Assembly: GCA_051252455.1 (NCBI GenBank)
Contig: JBPOFM010000002.1
Coordinates: 124,001-188,000, forward strand
DNA length: 64,000 nucleotides
From: JBPOFM01 sp051252455
GTDB taxonomy: Bacteria > Bacteroidota > Bacteroidia > Flavobacteriales > Flavobacteriaceae
Reading direction: 5' to 3'
The notes beneath the pieces are model-generated. The model did no database searches and was not told the origin of the DNA. It saw only the letters and a list, made by a program, of their open reading frames with translations. Shown piece by piece: positions 7,795 to 16,899 of the stretch; positions within the stretch are counted from its first letter, which is position 1; each line of letters opens with the position of its first letter. Made by a program: the position numbers and the translations under genes.

Positions 7795-9048
7795 TTACAA
7801 TCCGAAGGCAGTTTTTACTTTATCAACATAGTCTAGTTTCTCCCAAGTAAATAACTCAACATCTAGAGTGATATCGCCACCATTCGGCTGACTGAATGTC
7901 TTTGTAACTGTTTCCGGTGTTCTTCCCATGTGACCGTACGCAGCCGTTTCACTATAAATAGGATTTCGAAGTTTCAAGCGCTCTTCAATAGCAGCTGGTC
8001 GCATGTCAAAAATCTCCGCAACTTTTTCAGCAATCTCACCATCAGTTATATTGAAGGGACACGTGCCATAAGTTTCAACATAAATGGATGTTGGCTTAAC
8101 AACTCCAATTGCATAAGAAACTTGCACCAATATTTCATCACACAAGCCTGCAGCAACAAGGTTCTTCGCAATATGTCGAGTCGCATACGCAGCACTTCTA
8201 TCCACTTTACTTGGGTCTTTACCAGAAAAAGCACCTCCACCATGAGCGCCTTTTCCGCCATAGGTATCAACAATGATCTTACGACCTGTCAATCCTGTAT
8301 CCCCATGAGGTCCTCCAATTACAAATTTTCCAGTAGGATTAATGTGATAAGTGATGTCATCATTAAACAACACTTGAATATGTTCTGGTAACTCAGCTTT
8401 TACTCTAGGAATCAAAATGTCAACAATATCCTTCCTGATTTTTGCCAACATGACGTCATCAGTATCAAAATCATCGTGCTGTGTAGAAACCACAATCGCG
8501 TCAATACGCTGCGGTATGTTATCATCACTATACTCAATCGTTACTTGACTTTTCGAATCAGGACGTAGATAAGTAATGTCTTTGTTTTCACGACGTAAAG
8601 CAGCCAATTCTATCAAAATACGATGCGACAAATCTAAAGCCAATGGCATCAAATTTTCAGTTTCGCGAGTTGCGTAACCAAACATCATTCCTTGGTCCCC
8701 AGCTCCTTGTTCTTCCTTGCTAGCTCTATCTACACCACGATTGATATCTTCCGATTGTTCATGGATTGCAGAAAACACACCACAGGAGTTGCCATCAAAC
8801 ATATACTCACTTTTGGTATAACCAATTTTGTTGATTGTGTCTCTTGCAATTTTTTGAACGTCTAAATAAGTATTGGATTTCACTTCCCCAGCCAGAACAA
8901 CTTGCCCAGTGGTAACTAGAGTTTCGCAAGCTACTTTTGATTCTTTATCAAAAGCCAAAAAATTGTCGATAAGCGCATCACTGATTTGGTCTGCAACTTT
9001 GTCTGGATGCCCTTCGGACACACTTTCTGATGTAAATAAATACGCCAT
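7795..9048 (-). CDS. metK: S-adenosylmethionine synthetase
   Basis: Makes SAM from methionine and ATP in the cytosol. 417 aa, close to the family norm. N-terminal FTSESVSEGHPDKVADQISDALID, the hexapeptide-type GAGDQG signature, GGPHGDTGLTGRKIIVDTYGG (ATP site) and GGGAFSGKDPSKVDRSAAY are all present and intact. The gene is monocistronic: a terminator follows and a SAM-II riboswitch precedes it, so its own product should repress it. Together with the two SAM-I elements further right, methionine and SAM supply in this locus responds to SAM throughout. Confidence 0.98.
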   Translation of the reverse strand: MAYLFTSESVSEGHPDKVADQISDALIDNFLAFDKESKVACETLVTTGQVVLAGEVKSNTYLDVQKIARDTINKIGYTKSEYMFDGNSCGVFSAIHEQSEDINRGVDRASKEEQGAGDQGMMFGYATRETENLMPLALDLSHRILIELAALRRENKDITYLRPDSKSQVTIEYSDDNIPQRIDAIVVSTQHDDFDTDDVMLAKIRKDIVDILIPRVKAELPEHIQVLFNDDITYHINPTGKFVIGGPHGDTGLTGRKIIVDTYGGKGAHGGGAFSGKDPSKVDRSAAYATRHIAKNLVAAGLCDEILVQVSYAIGVVKPTSIYVETYGTCPFNITDGEIAEKVAEIFDMRPAAIEERLKLRNPIYSETAAYGHMGRTPETVTKTFSQPNGGDITLDVELFTWEKLDYVDKVKTAFGL

Positions 9049-9104
9049 AATATTTTTTTATAATATGTTATGGGAAGATTTGACGTTAAGCGTCGAAGGT
9101 AGTT

Positions 9105-9160
9105 TGCACTGCCTTTAGCATTTTTTATTGAGGTTGCAATCAGTCAAATCTTTCCTCTTT
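9105..9160 (-). ncRNA. SAM-II riboswitch in the metK leader
   Basis: Read on the minus strand: GAGG (9157-9154) pairs with CCTC (9133-9130) as P1. Between them lie GATTTGACTGATTGCAA and, after P1, AATAAAAAATGCTAAAGG. These reproduce the SAM-II signature GAUUU..C..UUGCA..//..UAAA.UGCUAAAGG. ACTG in the loop can pair with CAGT (9111-9108) to form the H-type pseudoknot. The class is known upstream of methionine genes in Alphaproteobacteria and Bacteroidota. The pseudoknot lies about 55 bases before the ATG; translational control is the usual mechanism. Confidence 0.88.
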
Positions 9161-9173
9161 AATTTTACAGGGG

Positions 9174-9181
9174 CAAAAATA
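9174..9181 (-). promoter_or_regulatory. Candidate -7 box for metK
   Basis: TATTTTTG on the minus strand matches TAnnTTTG and lies 14 bases upstream of riboswitch P1, placing the transcript start just ahead of the aptamer. No clear -33 TTG was found. Confidence 0.55.
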
Positions 9182-9230
9182 CATATAATATTAGAAATAT
9201 AAATAACGAAATCGTTTCAAATTTTAAAAA

Positions 9231-9265
9231 CGAAAAAGTCTTCAGCTTATTACGACTGAAGACTT
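9231..9265 (-). terminator. Terminator of the porin-glnB-amt operon
   Basis: On the minus strand AAGTCTTCAG and CTGAAGACTT form a perfect 10-bp stem with a 10-base loop, followed by TTTCG. It sits 24 bases beyond the amt stop. Confidence 0.88.
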
Positions 9266-9288
9266 AATCAAATCAAAAACAGAACTTA

Positions 9289-10521
9289 CTAATTTTCATT
9301 GAGTCTAAAATCAGGATAGGCATCCATTCCATGTTCATGGGCATCCAACCCTTCAATCTCTTCTTTTTCAGAAACACGTATGCCAATCGTTTTCTTCAAA
9401 ATGATAAGGATTATAAATGTTGAAATAATACATATACCTGCATAGGAAGCAATTCCAATTAATTGGCTGATGAGTTGTTCAAAACCTGCTAATGCACCGA
9501 ATATGCCCACTGCTAGTGTCCCCCAAATACCGCAAATTAAATGGACTGCGATAGCACCAACCGGATCATCTAATTTGAGTTTGTCAATCAACGCAATTCC
9601 TAAAACTATAATTATTCCAGCAACACTGCCTATTAAAATGGCATCCGTTGGGCTCATTTGGTCAGCACCTGCGGTGATACCAACAAGTCCGCCCAATATA
9701 CCGTTGAGAAACATGGTTAAGTCAAGATTTTTATAACGCAACGTAGAAAATAAAGCCGCTGCTACGCCACCTGCTGCTGCCGCAAGACATGTGGTTACGA
9801 GCGTTAAAGATGTCAATCCTGGATCTGCCGAAAGAACAGAGCCACCATTGAAGCCAAACCATCCAAGCCATAAAATCAATACACCTGCTGTTGCCAATGG
9901 AATGTTGTGCCCTGGGATTGCCTGTGGTTTACCATCTTTAAATTTACCTATTCGTGGTCCTAAAAGAAAAACGGCTACTAAAGCAGCCCATCCACCAACC
10001 GAATGTACTAAAGTGGAACCTGCAAAATCATAAAATGGTGTATCTAGCGTTTGCAAAAATCCACCTCCCCATTTCCAAGAACCCGCAATCGGATAGATGA
10101 GGCCAACATATATAATTGTAAATATCATAAAGGCTCCAATTTTTATTCTCTCTGCAACGGCTCCAGAAACTATGGTTGCTGCTGTGGCTGCAAACATGCC
10201 TTGAAATAAGAAATCTGTCCAGTACGTATAACCTTCATTATATGTTAAGTCTAATGCTCCTTCAGCAGTTAGCGGTGATTCTAAACCCAATCCTGCAAAT
10301 CCTAAAAAGCCGTTGAAATCTCCAGGATACATTAAATTAAAGCCAACTACGGCATAAAGCAACAAGCCGATGCAAATGATAAAGATGTTTTTAAAAAGGA
10401 TGTTAATCGTGTTTTTTTGTCTCGTCAATCCAATTTCAAGGAGGGAAAACCCTAAATGCATAAAGAAAACGAGTGCTGTACAGATCATCATCCATACGTT
10501 ATTTGTAGTTAATAATTCCAT
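9289..10521 (-). CDS. amt: Ammonium transporter (Amt family)
   Basis: 410 aa with about eleven hydrophobic segments and the Amt signatures AGSTLVHSVGGWAALVAVFLLG and GAIAVHLICGIWGTLAVGIFG, holding the two pore histidines (HSVGG and HLICG). It moves ammonium across the inner membrane to feed GS and GOGAT. It follows glnB by 23 bases, the classic pairing in which uridylylated or ligand-bound PII controls the channel. The C-terminal tail (EEIEGLDAHEHGMDAYPDF) carries the usual PII-contacting region. It is the last gene of the operon, before a strong terminator. Confidence 0.97.
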   Translation of the reverse strand: MELLTTNNVWMMICTALVFFMHLGFSLLEIGLTRQKNTINILFKNIFIICIGLLLYAVVGFNLMYPGDFNGFLGFAGLGLESPLTAEGALDLTYNEGYTYWTDFLFQGMFAATAATIVSGAVAERIKIGAFMIFTIIYVGLIYPIAGSWKWGGGFLQTLDTPFYDFAGSTLVHSVGGWAALVAVFLLGPRIGKFKDGKPQAIPGHNIPLATAGVLILWLGWFGFNGGSVLSADPGLTSLTLVTTCLAAAAGGVAAALFSTLRYKNLDLTMFLNGILGGLVGITAGADQMSPTDAILIGSVAGIIIVLGIALIDKLKLDDPVGAIAVHLICGIWGTLAVGIFGALAGFEQLISQLIGIASYAGICIISTFIILIILKKTIGIRVSEKEEIEGLDAHEHGMDAYPDFRLNEN

Positions 10522-10544
10522 AGTAATTAAATGTGTTTAGTTGA

Positions 10545-10883
10545 TTATTTTAAGGTTTGTCCGCCCTTGTCTCCAGTACGTATTCTGTACACTTCATCTA
10601 TTTGTGATACAAAGATTTTGCCGTCTCCAACATCACCGGTCGAACCAGCTTTTAGGATGGCGTTGATGGTTGCTGCTTCAAAATCATCATTGACGACAAT
10701 CGATAAATAGCGTCTCTGTATATCGCTTGTGCTATAGGAAACCCCTCTATACACATGGCCTTCTTTTTCATTTCCAAGTCCGGTGACATCCCAATAAGAG
10801 AAAAAGTTTACCCCAACATTGTGAAGTTCGTTTTTGACATCAGAAAATTTGGATTTTCTTATAATTGCTTCAATTTTTTTCAT
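10545..10883 (-). CDS. glnB: Nitrogen regulatory PII protein
   Basis: 112 aa, full-length PII (GlnB/GlnK type). MKKIEAIIRKSKFSDVKNEL opens the ferredoxin-like fold. The T-loop contains VYRGVSY with Tyr50 at the usual uridylylation position, although the following part (STSDIQRRYL) departs from the classical VDFLPK sequence. STGDVGDGKIFV forms the B-loop and ATP site, and RIRTGDKGG the C-terminal signature. Being directly upstream of amt suggests a GlnK-like role in gating ammonium uptake. Whether it is covalently modified in this organism is unknown. Confidence 0.96.
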   Translation of the reverse strand: MKKIEAIIRKSKFSDVKNELHNVGVNFFSYWDVTGLGNEKEGHVYRGVSYSTSDIQRRYLSIVVNDDFEAATINAILKAGSTGDVGDGKIFVSQIDEVYRIRTGDKGGQTLK

Positions 10884-10936
10884 AAAAAATTCATTTTACG
10901 TTTCCGTTTTTCGCGGCGAAATTGTTAATATTTAGA

Positions 10937-11962
10937 TTAGTTAAATTTGTAAACAGCTGCTACCAAAAAGGCGGCAAGGCTTTTTGTAGGCATAAGATCA
11001 TCATCAAAATAAAATTCACTTGACCAACTGTCCAAACGAACTTCTGGTATAATGGTCAAATCATCTATTTTGTAATTGGCAGTTAGGGTTGCAGCAAAAA
11101 CACTGTCGTCATCAAACTCGTCATAATGGAATGCAAAATATTCACCTCTCAATCCTAAATCGAGATTATTTGAGATGCTATATTGTGGATAGAGGGCAGC
11201 ACCATAAAATCCATTACCATCATTATCGGCGTAGGCTGCATTGATGCCTAAATAAAAAGACTTTGTTACATCAAACCCACCAGTATAATCTACTTCAAAC
11301 CCAAGAACAACTCCCGAGTCGTAATAAAAGTTTAAATATTGATCGGCGTAACCTAGTTGAGCACCTAAAGCGTAGTCGCCAGTAGTGTTGCTATTCACAT
11401 CCGTCGCATTCATAACAGCTAGCATCAAGCTAAATTTTTCAGACAAAGCAAAATCTGCTTTTAAGCCGACATGCGAGAATGGACCATTTGAAAACAAATA
11501 AGAAGTGCTATAATTAAAATTATCTACAGGTGAGATAACCTCGTATCCTAAATAAGTAGTAAATCTTCCTAATGTTAGCTTTGTGCTTTTCGAGACATTC
11601 CAGTAAGCGTACAATTGATTTAAATTATAACCACCAGTTGCAGATTCTCCTCTTGGACCAAATACAAGATCGGCAACGGCTCCAACTTTTCCATTAGCAC
11701 TCTCATAGCCAGCAATGATATTAGCCATTCCTAATGCAAAGCCTGTTTCGTCAGCAAAGGAAGTTCCGAAAGACTGAAATGCATCTTCATCATCACCAAA
11801 AATTGCTGTATCAGTTGAAGTTAAATTAGTTTTATAATAGGCGTCCACACTTCCGCTGAAAGTGAATTTTTTCTCTTTTTCTGTCTCTTCCTGTGTTGTC
11901 TCTTCCTGTGCAAAAAGTGAAACTGAAAATAAGATTAATAAAAGTGTAATTTTTGATTTCAT
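10937..11962 (-). CDS. Outer-membrane beta-barrel porin linked to ammonium uptake
   Basis: 341 aa from the ATG giving MKSKITLLLILFSVSLFAQ; an earlier frame start adds eleven residues that spoil the signal peptide. The mature N-terminus is acidic (EETTQEETEKEKK), followed by FTFSGSVDAYYKTNL and many alternating amphipathic strands with aromatic girdles, ending in VYKFN with the C-terminal Phe followed by Asn. It resembles the OmpL-like/BBP2 beta-barrel group. As the first gene of the porin-glnB-amt operon it probably admits small nitrogen compounds through the outer membrane; the substrate is inferred from context only. Confidence 0.88.
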   Translation of the reverse strand: MKSKITLLLILFSVSLFAQEETTQEETEKEKKFTFSGSVDAYYKTNLTSTDTAIFGDDEDAFQSFGTSFADETGFALGMANIIAGYESANGKVGAVADLVFGPRGESATGGYNLNQLYAYWNVSKSTKLTLGRFTTYLGYEVISPVDNFNYSTSYLFSNGPFSHVGLKADFALSEKFSLMLAVMNATDVNSNTTGDYALGAQLGYADQYLNFYYDSGVVLGFEVDYTGGFDVTKSFYLGINAAYADNDGNGFYGAALYPQYSISNNLDLGLRGEYFAFHYDEFDDDSVFAATLTANYKIDDLTIIPEVRLDSWSSEFYFDDDLMPTKSLAAFLVAAVYKFN

Positions 11963-11992
11963 ATGACTTGAATTTAGTTGATTAGTTCGATT

Positions 11993-12000
11993 CAAATCTA
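11993..12000 (-). promoter_or_regulatory. Candidate -7 box for the porin-glnB-amt operon
   Basis: TAGATTTG on the minus strand is an exact TAnnTTTG match, 30 bases upstream of the porin ATG. The corresponding -33 zone (about 12019-12026) falls within the first ACCCT-N9-AGGGT repeat. Confidence 0.6.
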
Positions 12001-12016
12001 TATAAAATTAAATCTA

Positions 12017-12088
12017 ACCCTAAAAAAAACAGGGTCAATATCTTCATTTTTGTGATATTGATTTATTTAACCCTATATTTTTTGGGGT
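12017..12088. promoter_or_regulatory. Duplicated inverted-repeat operator candidate in the amt/glt divergent region
   Basis: ACCCT (12017-12021) with AGGGT (12031-12035), and ACCCT (12070-12074) with GGGGT (12084-12088). Both have the same 9-base gap and are 53 bp apart, about five helical turns. They stand out in a nearly G/C-free region between two divergent nitrogen operons, and one overlaps the expected porin -33 box. Confidence 0.55.
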
Positions 12089-12261
12089 ATTATTTTATAA
12101 TCTCATATTTTTATTAATATGAAAATTACGTTTTTAATAAAAAATCATCAAAATCCATTTTTTAATAAAATAAATTCATCATTTGAAATAATTTATTGAA
12201 TTTAATTTTCGGATATTTCAATTTTATTGAATTATTTATATTATAGATTTCTTAAATAAAT

Positions 12262-12269
12262 TAGATTTG
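12262..12269 (+). promoter_or_regulatory. Candidate -7 box for gltBD
   Basis: TAGATTTG on the plus strand, the same 8 bases as the divergent porin box. It would give a 5' UTR of roughly 115 bases holding the hairpin AAAAGTG-ATGGTG-CACTTTT (12314-12333). Apart from these elements and the operator pair, the region 11963-12389 shows only AT-rich DNA. Confidence 0.5.
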
Positions 12270-12389
12270 TTTGAGAATATCATAGTTTTAATACCTCTCA
12301 TTGACAATTTCGGAAAAGTGATGGTGCACTTTTTATAATCAATTTGATTCTCTTACCTTGTTTGTTACTTTATTTTTAAATTGACGAAA

Positions 12390-15300
12390 ATGCTGAAGAA
12401 ACAAGGGCTTTATCTGCCAGAATTTGAACACGATAATTGTGGCGCGGGATTTATCTGTAGCCTAAAGGGAAATAAGTCCAATAATATCATACATAAAGCG
12501 CTTGAAATTCTTGAAAAATTGGAGCATCGTGGTGCCGTGAGTTCAGATGGGAAGACTGGTGATGGCGCGGGAATATTAATTGATATTCCTCATGAATTTT
12601 TCGTAAAAAATTGTGAATTTCAACTACCGAAATTCGGTGAATATGCCGTCAGTAATGTATTTCTCCCTCAAAGAGAAAACCAACGTAGCTTTTGCATCGA
12701 AAAATTTGAGTACTATATACAAGGACAAGGTTTGCATATTTTAGGTTGGCGGAATGTTCCTGTAGATGCTTCGGTTTTAGGACGGGTTGCTGCTGAAAGT
12801 GAGCCTTATGTCAAGCAAGTGTTCATTGGCAAAGCTAGCAAAAATCAATCAGATTTTGATTTCAACTTAAAATTATTCACGGCGAGAAAACAAGCAGAAC
12901 ACCATATTTATGGTTCAAAGCTTTCTGAAAGTGCTCGATTCTATCTGCCAAGTCTGTCTACGAAAATCATCATTTTCAAAGGATTGCTTATCCCAGAAGA
13001 TATCAAACTATATTATAAGGACTTGCAAGACCCAACCTTGGTCACACGATTGGCGTTGGTGCATCAGCGATTTTCCACCAATACCTTCCCGACTTGGGAT
13101 TTAGCACAACCATTCCGATATATGTGTCACAATGGTGAAATCAATACACTTCGTGGGAATGTGTCACGTACCTTATCGCGTCAGGAATTAATGGAAAGTG
13201 ATTTATTTGGAGACGATATCAAAAGTATATTTCCGGTTATCCTTCCAGGAAAATCCGATTCGGCGCAAATGGACATGGTGCTAGAATTATTGCTGATGAC
13301 TGGTCGTTCGCTTCCAGAGGTTATGATGATGCTCGTACCTGAAGCTTGGGAGAAAAATCCTGATATGTCGGAAGCAAAGAAAGCGTTCTACGAATACAAT
13401 TCCTGTATCATGGAACCTTGGGACGGACCAGCTTCGATTCCATTTACAGATGGCAATTATATTGGGGCCGTCCTCGACAGAAACGGTTTGAGACCTTCTC
13501 GTTACACAGTTACTAAAGATGGTTTTGTAATTATGTCCTCTGAAACTGGAGTGATTGAAATCGAGCCAAAAAATGTTGAGCATTATGGCAGATTGGAACC
13601 TGGAAAAATGTTTTTGGTAGACATGAACCAAGGCCGCATCATCAATGATGAAGAAGTCAAGGAAGCCATCGTCAATAAGCATCCTTATAAAGAGTGGTTG
13701 GATAAAAACTTGGTGCATTTGGCAAATATTCCCGCTAAAAAAGGACCTATCAAACATAAAGAAGATGCCTTGGGAAAACGTCAGACTGTGTTCGGTTACA
13801 CTGAAGAGGATTTGAGTATCATCATTCAGCCAATGGCACAAACGGGCAAAGAACCGATTGGTTCTATGGGAAATGATTCCCCAATTGCTGTACTTTCAGA
13901 AAAACCGCAACTCATCTACAATTACTTCAAGCAATTGTTTGCCCAAGTGACCAATCCGCCTTTGGATGGCATACGTGAAAAATTGATTACAGATATCAGT
14001 TTAACACTTGGGAGTGATACCAATATTTTTAAAATCAACGAGAATCAATGTCGAAAGCTGAAAATCCAAAATCCAGTGATTTCGAAGCACGATTTGGATA
14101 AAATAAAGAACTACACGCAAAATCCCGATTTCGTGGTGACCAATATTTCAATTTTATATGAAGTTGATAAAGGCTTGAATGAATTGGAACGCGCATTGAA
14201 GAATCTGGTAAAAACAGCATCTGATGCCATCGATGAAGGAGGAAATATCATTATCCTTTCTGATAGAGGCGTCAGTAAGAAAATGGCACCCATTCCTGCG
14301 CTTTTGGCCTGCTCTTATGTGAATCATGAACTTTATAAAATCGGTAAACGCGCCAAAGTCAGTATCATTATTGAGTCCGCAGAACCTCGTGAAGTGCATC
14401 ATTTTGCCTTGCTGTTCGGTTTTGGAGCGAGTGCGGTCAATCCGTATATCGTCAACGAGATTGTGCAAAAACAAGTGCAGCAGAATGAAATTCAGGGTAT
14501 GGATTACATCCAAGCGATTCGTAATTATAACCGCGCCGTCGGAATGGGAATTCTTAAGGTCATGAACAAAATTGGCATTTCGACCCTTAATTCCTATCGT
14601 GGTTCACAATTGTTTGAATGTATCGGATTGAATTCGAAATTTGTCAATGACTTCTTTCCAAATACAGTGACCAGAATTCAAGGGATTGGTCTTCAGGAAA
14701 TAGAAAAAGAAATCTCAAAACGCCACAGAAAAGCGTATGTTGAGCATTCCGTGGATGCCGATTTAGGTCTGGAATTTGGTGGTAACTATAAATGGCGACG
14801 CAATGGCGAAAAACACGCATTCAATCCTTTGACGGTCGCAAAATTGCAAGAGTCGGTACGGAATAACAAAAACGCCACTTTTAAGGAATATTCCGATTTG
14901 GTAAATGAGCAGTCCAAACAATTAATGACCATTCGCGGTCTGTTTGAGTTTACCAATTACGACCCAATTCCGTTGGAAGAAGTAGAGCCATGGACCAAAA
15001 TCGTCAAGCGTTTTAAAACTGGTGCCATGTCTTACGGGTCTATTAGTAAGGAAGCACACGAAAATTTGGCAATTGCCATGAACCGTATTGGAGGTAAAAG
15101 TAATTCAGGTGAAGGCGGTGAAGATGAAGAGCGTTTTTATAAGGATTCAAACGGCGATTGGAAAAACTCTGCGATTAAACAGGTTGCGTCAGGACGATTT
15201 GGAGTGACCTCCAATTATCTAACCAATGCTTCCGAAATACAAATAAAAATGGCGCAAGGTGCCAAGCCTGGTGAAGGTGGTCAATTACCTGGTGCAAAGG

Positions 15301-16895
15301 TCAATCGTGAAATAGCCAAAACTCGAAACTCAACACCGTATGTCGGATTGATTTCGCCACCGCCACATCACGATATTTATTCAATTGAAGATTTGTCACA
15401 GTTAATTTATGATTTAAAATCAGCCAATCGAGACGCACGAATAAACGTAAAATTAGTGTCTGAAGTTGGAGTAGGAACTGTTGCCGCTGGTGTTGCCAAG
15501 GCAAAAGGCGATGTCATTTTAATTTCTGGTCATGATGGTGGAACGGGTGCAACACCTTTGACCTCCTTAAAACATGCTGGATTACCATGGGAATTGGGCT
15601 TGGCGGAAGCACAGCAAACCTTGGTAATGAACAATTTAAGAAATCGAGTGGTTTTGGAATGCGATGGCCAATTAAAAACAGGGCGAGATGTCGCCATCGC
15701 CTGCTTATTGGGTGCTGAAGAATTTGGTTTTGCAACCGCACCTTTAGTTGCATCAGGTTGCATTATGATGCGTGTGTGTCATTTGAATACCTGTCCAGTT
15801 GGGATTGCAACCCAGAACCCAGAACTCCGTAAAAAATTCCAAGGAAAACCAGAGCATGTGGTCAACTTCATGTATTTCGTAGCACAGGAATTACGTGAGA
15901 TTATGGCTGAATTGGGTTTCCGAACGGTCGATGAAATGGTGGGTCAAGTGCAAAAACTCAACCGAAACAAAACAATCGATTTTTATAAATCGAATGGTGT
16001 GGATTTGTCCCCAATTCTGCATCAAGTCATAGTTCCTGAAGGCACAAAATTGTTCAACACTGAAAAGCAAAATCACAATTTGGAATCGGCTTTGGATTTT
16101 AAAATAATCCGACAAGCGCATCCTGCCATTTTTAGAAAGGAAAAAACGGTTTTGGAATCTAAAATCACTAACCGAGACCGAGCATTTGGAGCCATCTTAA
16201 GCAATGAAATTTCCAAGATTTATGGTGCGCAAGGCTTACCGGAAAACACATTGAAAATTAATTTTACAGGTTCCGCAGGACAAAGTTTTGGAGCATTTGC
16301 TACCAAAGGACTGACGCTGGTCATTAACGGGAATTCCAATGATTATCTAGGGAAAGGACTTTCAGGGGCCAAATTGGTGGTAAAAGTTCCAGATACGTCC
16401 ACACTCGTTCCAGAAGACAATGTCATCATCGGTAACGTTGCTTTTTACGGAGCAACTTCTGGAGAAGCCTATATCAATGGAAAGGCAGGCGAACGTTTTT
16501 GTGTCCGAAATTCTGGCGCAATTACTGTTGTGGAAGGTATTGGAGACCATGGTTGTGAATATATGACGGGCGGACGAGCCGTTATTCTCGGAGAAGTCGG
16601 TCGAAATTTTGGAGCCGGAATGAGTGGTGGAATCGCCTATGTGTATGATACCAATGGCACAGTTAAAAATCATTGCAATCTGGAAGGTTTGAATTTAGAA
16701 CCAGTCGTTGAGGCCGAAGATATGACGGAATTGAAACAGCTTGTAGAGAATCATTACAATGCTACTTTAAGTCCATTGGCACAGAGAATTCTTGAAAACT
16801 GGCAAACACAATTACCAAAATTCATCAAAGTGTTGCCAGAAGAATATAAACAAGCGTTGATTAGATTAGAACAGGAAAACCTTGTAAAGCAATAA
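12390..16895 (+). CDS. gltB: Glutamate synthase (GOGAT), large subunit
   Basis: Combines glutamine and 2-oxoglutarate into two glutamates. 1501 aa from the ATG giving MLKKQGLYLPEFEHDNCGAG; a TTG three codons earlier is less likely. Cys17 is the expected N-terminal nucleophile of the class II amidotransferase domain after removal of a 16-residue propeptide. A central domain and the FMN domain follow (KSNSGEGGEDEERF, GHDGGTGATPLTSLKHAG). The 3Fe-4S motif is intact (Cys1124, Cys1130, Cys1135 in GCIMMRVCHLNTCPVG), and the C-terminal GXGXG beta-helix domain is present. It sits 4 bases before gltD and diverges from the ammonium uptake operon. Confidence 0.98.
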   Translation: MLKKQGLYLPEFEHDNCGAGFICSLKGNKSNNIIHKALEILEKLEHRGAVSSDGKTGDGAGILIDIPHEFFVKNCEFQLPKFGEYAVSNVFLPQRENQRSFCIEKFEYYIQGQGLHILGWRNVPVDASVLGRVAAESEPYVKQVFIGKASKNQSDFDFNLKLFTARKQAEHHIYGSKLSESARFYLPSLSTKIIIFKGLLIPEDIKLYYKDLQDPTLVTRLALVHQRFSTNTFPTWDLAQPFRYMCHNGEINTLRGNVSRTLSRQELMESDLFGDDIKSIFPVILPGKSDSAQMDMVLELLLMTGRSLPEVMMMLVPEAWEKNPDMSEAKKAFYEYNSCIMEPWDGPASIPFTDGNYIGAVLDRNGLRPSRYTVTKDGFVIMSSETGVIEIEPKNVEHYGRLEPGKMFLVDMNQGRIINDEEVKEAIVNKHPYKEWLDKNLVHLANIPAKKGPIKHKEDALGKRQTVFGYTEEDLSIIIQPMAQTGKEPIGSMGNDSPIAVLSEKPQLIYNYFKQLFAQVTNPPLDGIREKLITDISLTLGSDTNIFKINENQCRKLKIQNPVISKHDLDKIKNYTQNPDFVVTNISILYEVDKGLNELERALKNLVKTASDAIDEGGNIIILSDRGVSKKMAPIPALLACSYVNHELYKIGKRAKVSIIIESAEPREVHHFALLFGFGASAVNPYIVNEIVQKQVQQNEIQGMDYIQAIRNYNRAVGMGILKVMNKIGISTLNSYRGSQLFECIGLNSKFVNDFFPNTVTRIQGIGLQEIEKEISKRHRKAYVEHSVDADLGLEFGGNYKWRRNGEKHAFNPLTVAKLQESVRNNKNATFKEYSDLVNEQSKQLMTIRGLFEFTNYDPIPLEEVEPWTKIVKRFKTGAMSYGSISKEAHENLAIAMNRIGGKSNSGEGGEDEERFYKDSNGDWKNSAIKQVASGRFGVTSNYLTNASEIQIKMAQGAKPGEGGQLPGAKVNREIAKTRNSTPYVGLISPPPHHDIYSIEDLSQLIYDLKSANRDARINVKLVSEVGVGTVAAGVAKAKGDVILISGHDGGTGATPLTSLKHAGLPWELGLAEAQQTLVMNNLRNRVVLECDGQLKTGRDVAIACLLGAEEFGFATAPLVASGCIMMRVCHLNTCPVGIATQNPELRKKFQGKPEHVVNFMYFVAQELREIMAELGFRTVDEMVGQVQKLNRNKTIDFYKSNGVDLSPILHQVIVPEGTKLFNTEKQNHNLESALDFKIIRQAHPAIFRKEKTVLESKITNRDRAFGAILSNEISKIYGAQGLPENTLKINFTGSAGQSFGAFATKGLTLVINGNSNDYLGKGLSGAKLVVKVPDTSTLVPEDNVIIGNVAFYGATSGEAYINGKAGERFCVRNSGAITVVEGIGDHGCEYMTGGRAVILGEVGRNFGAGMSGGIAYVYDTNGTVKNHCNLEGLNLEPVVEAEDMTELKQLVENHYNATLSPLAQRILENWQTQLPKFIKVLPEEYKQALIRLEQENLVKQ

Positions 16896-16899
16896 GATA

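Noticed and set aside
12314..12333. Terminator in the gltB leader
   Set aside because: AAAAGTG/CACTTTT is a short A/T-rich stem with no proper T-run and no leader peptide was found, so it is mentioned only as a hairpin.
13287..13841. 184-codon minus-strand frame inside gltB
   Set aside because: Cys/His/Phe-rich composition typical of an antisense shadow; gltB is intact across it.
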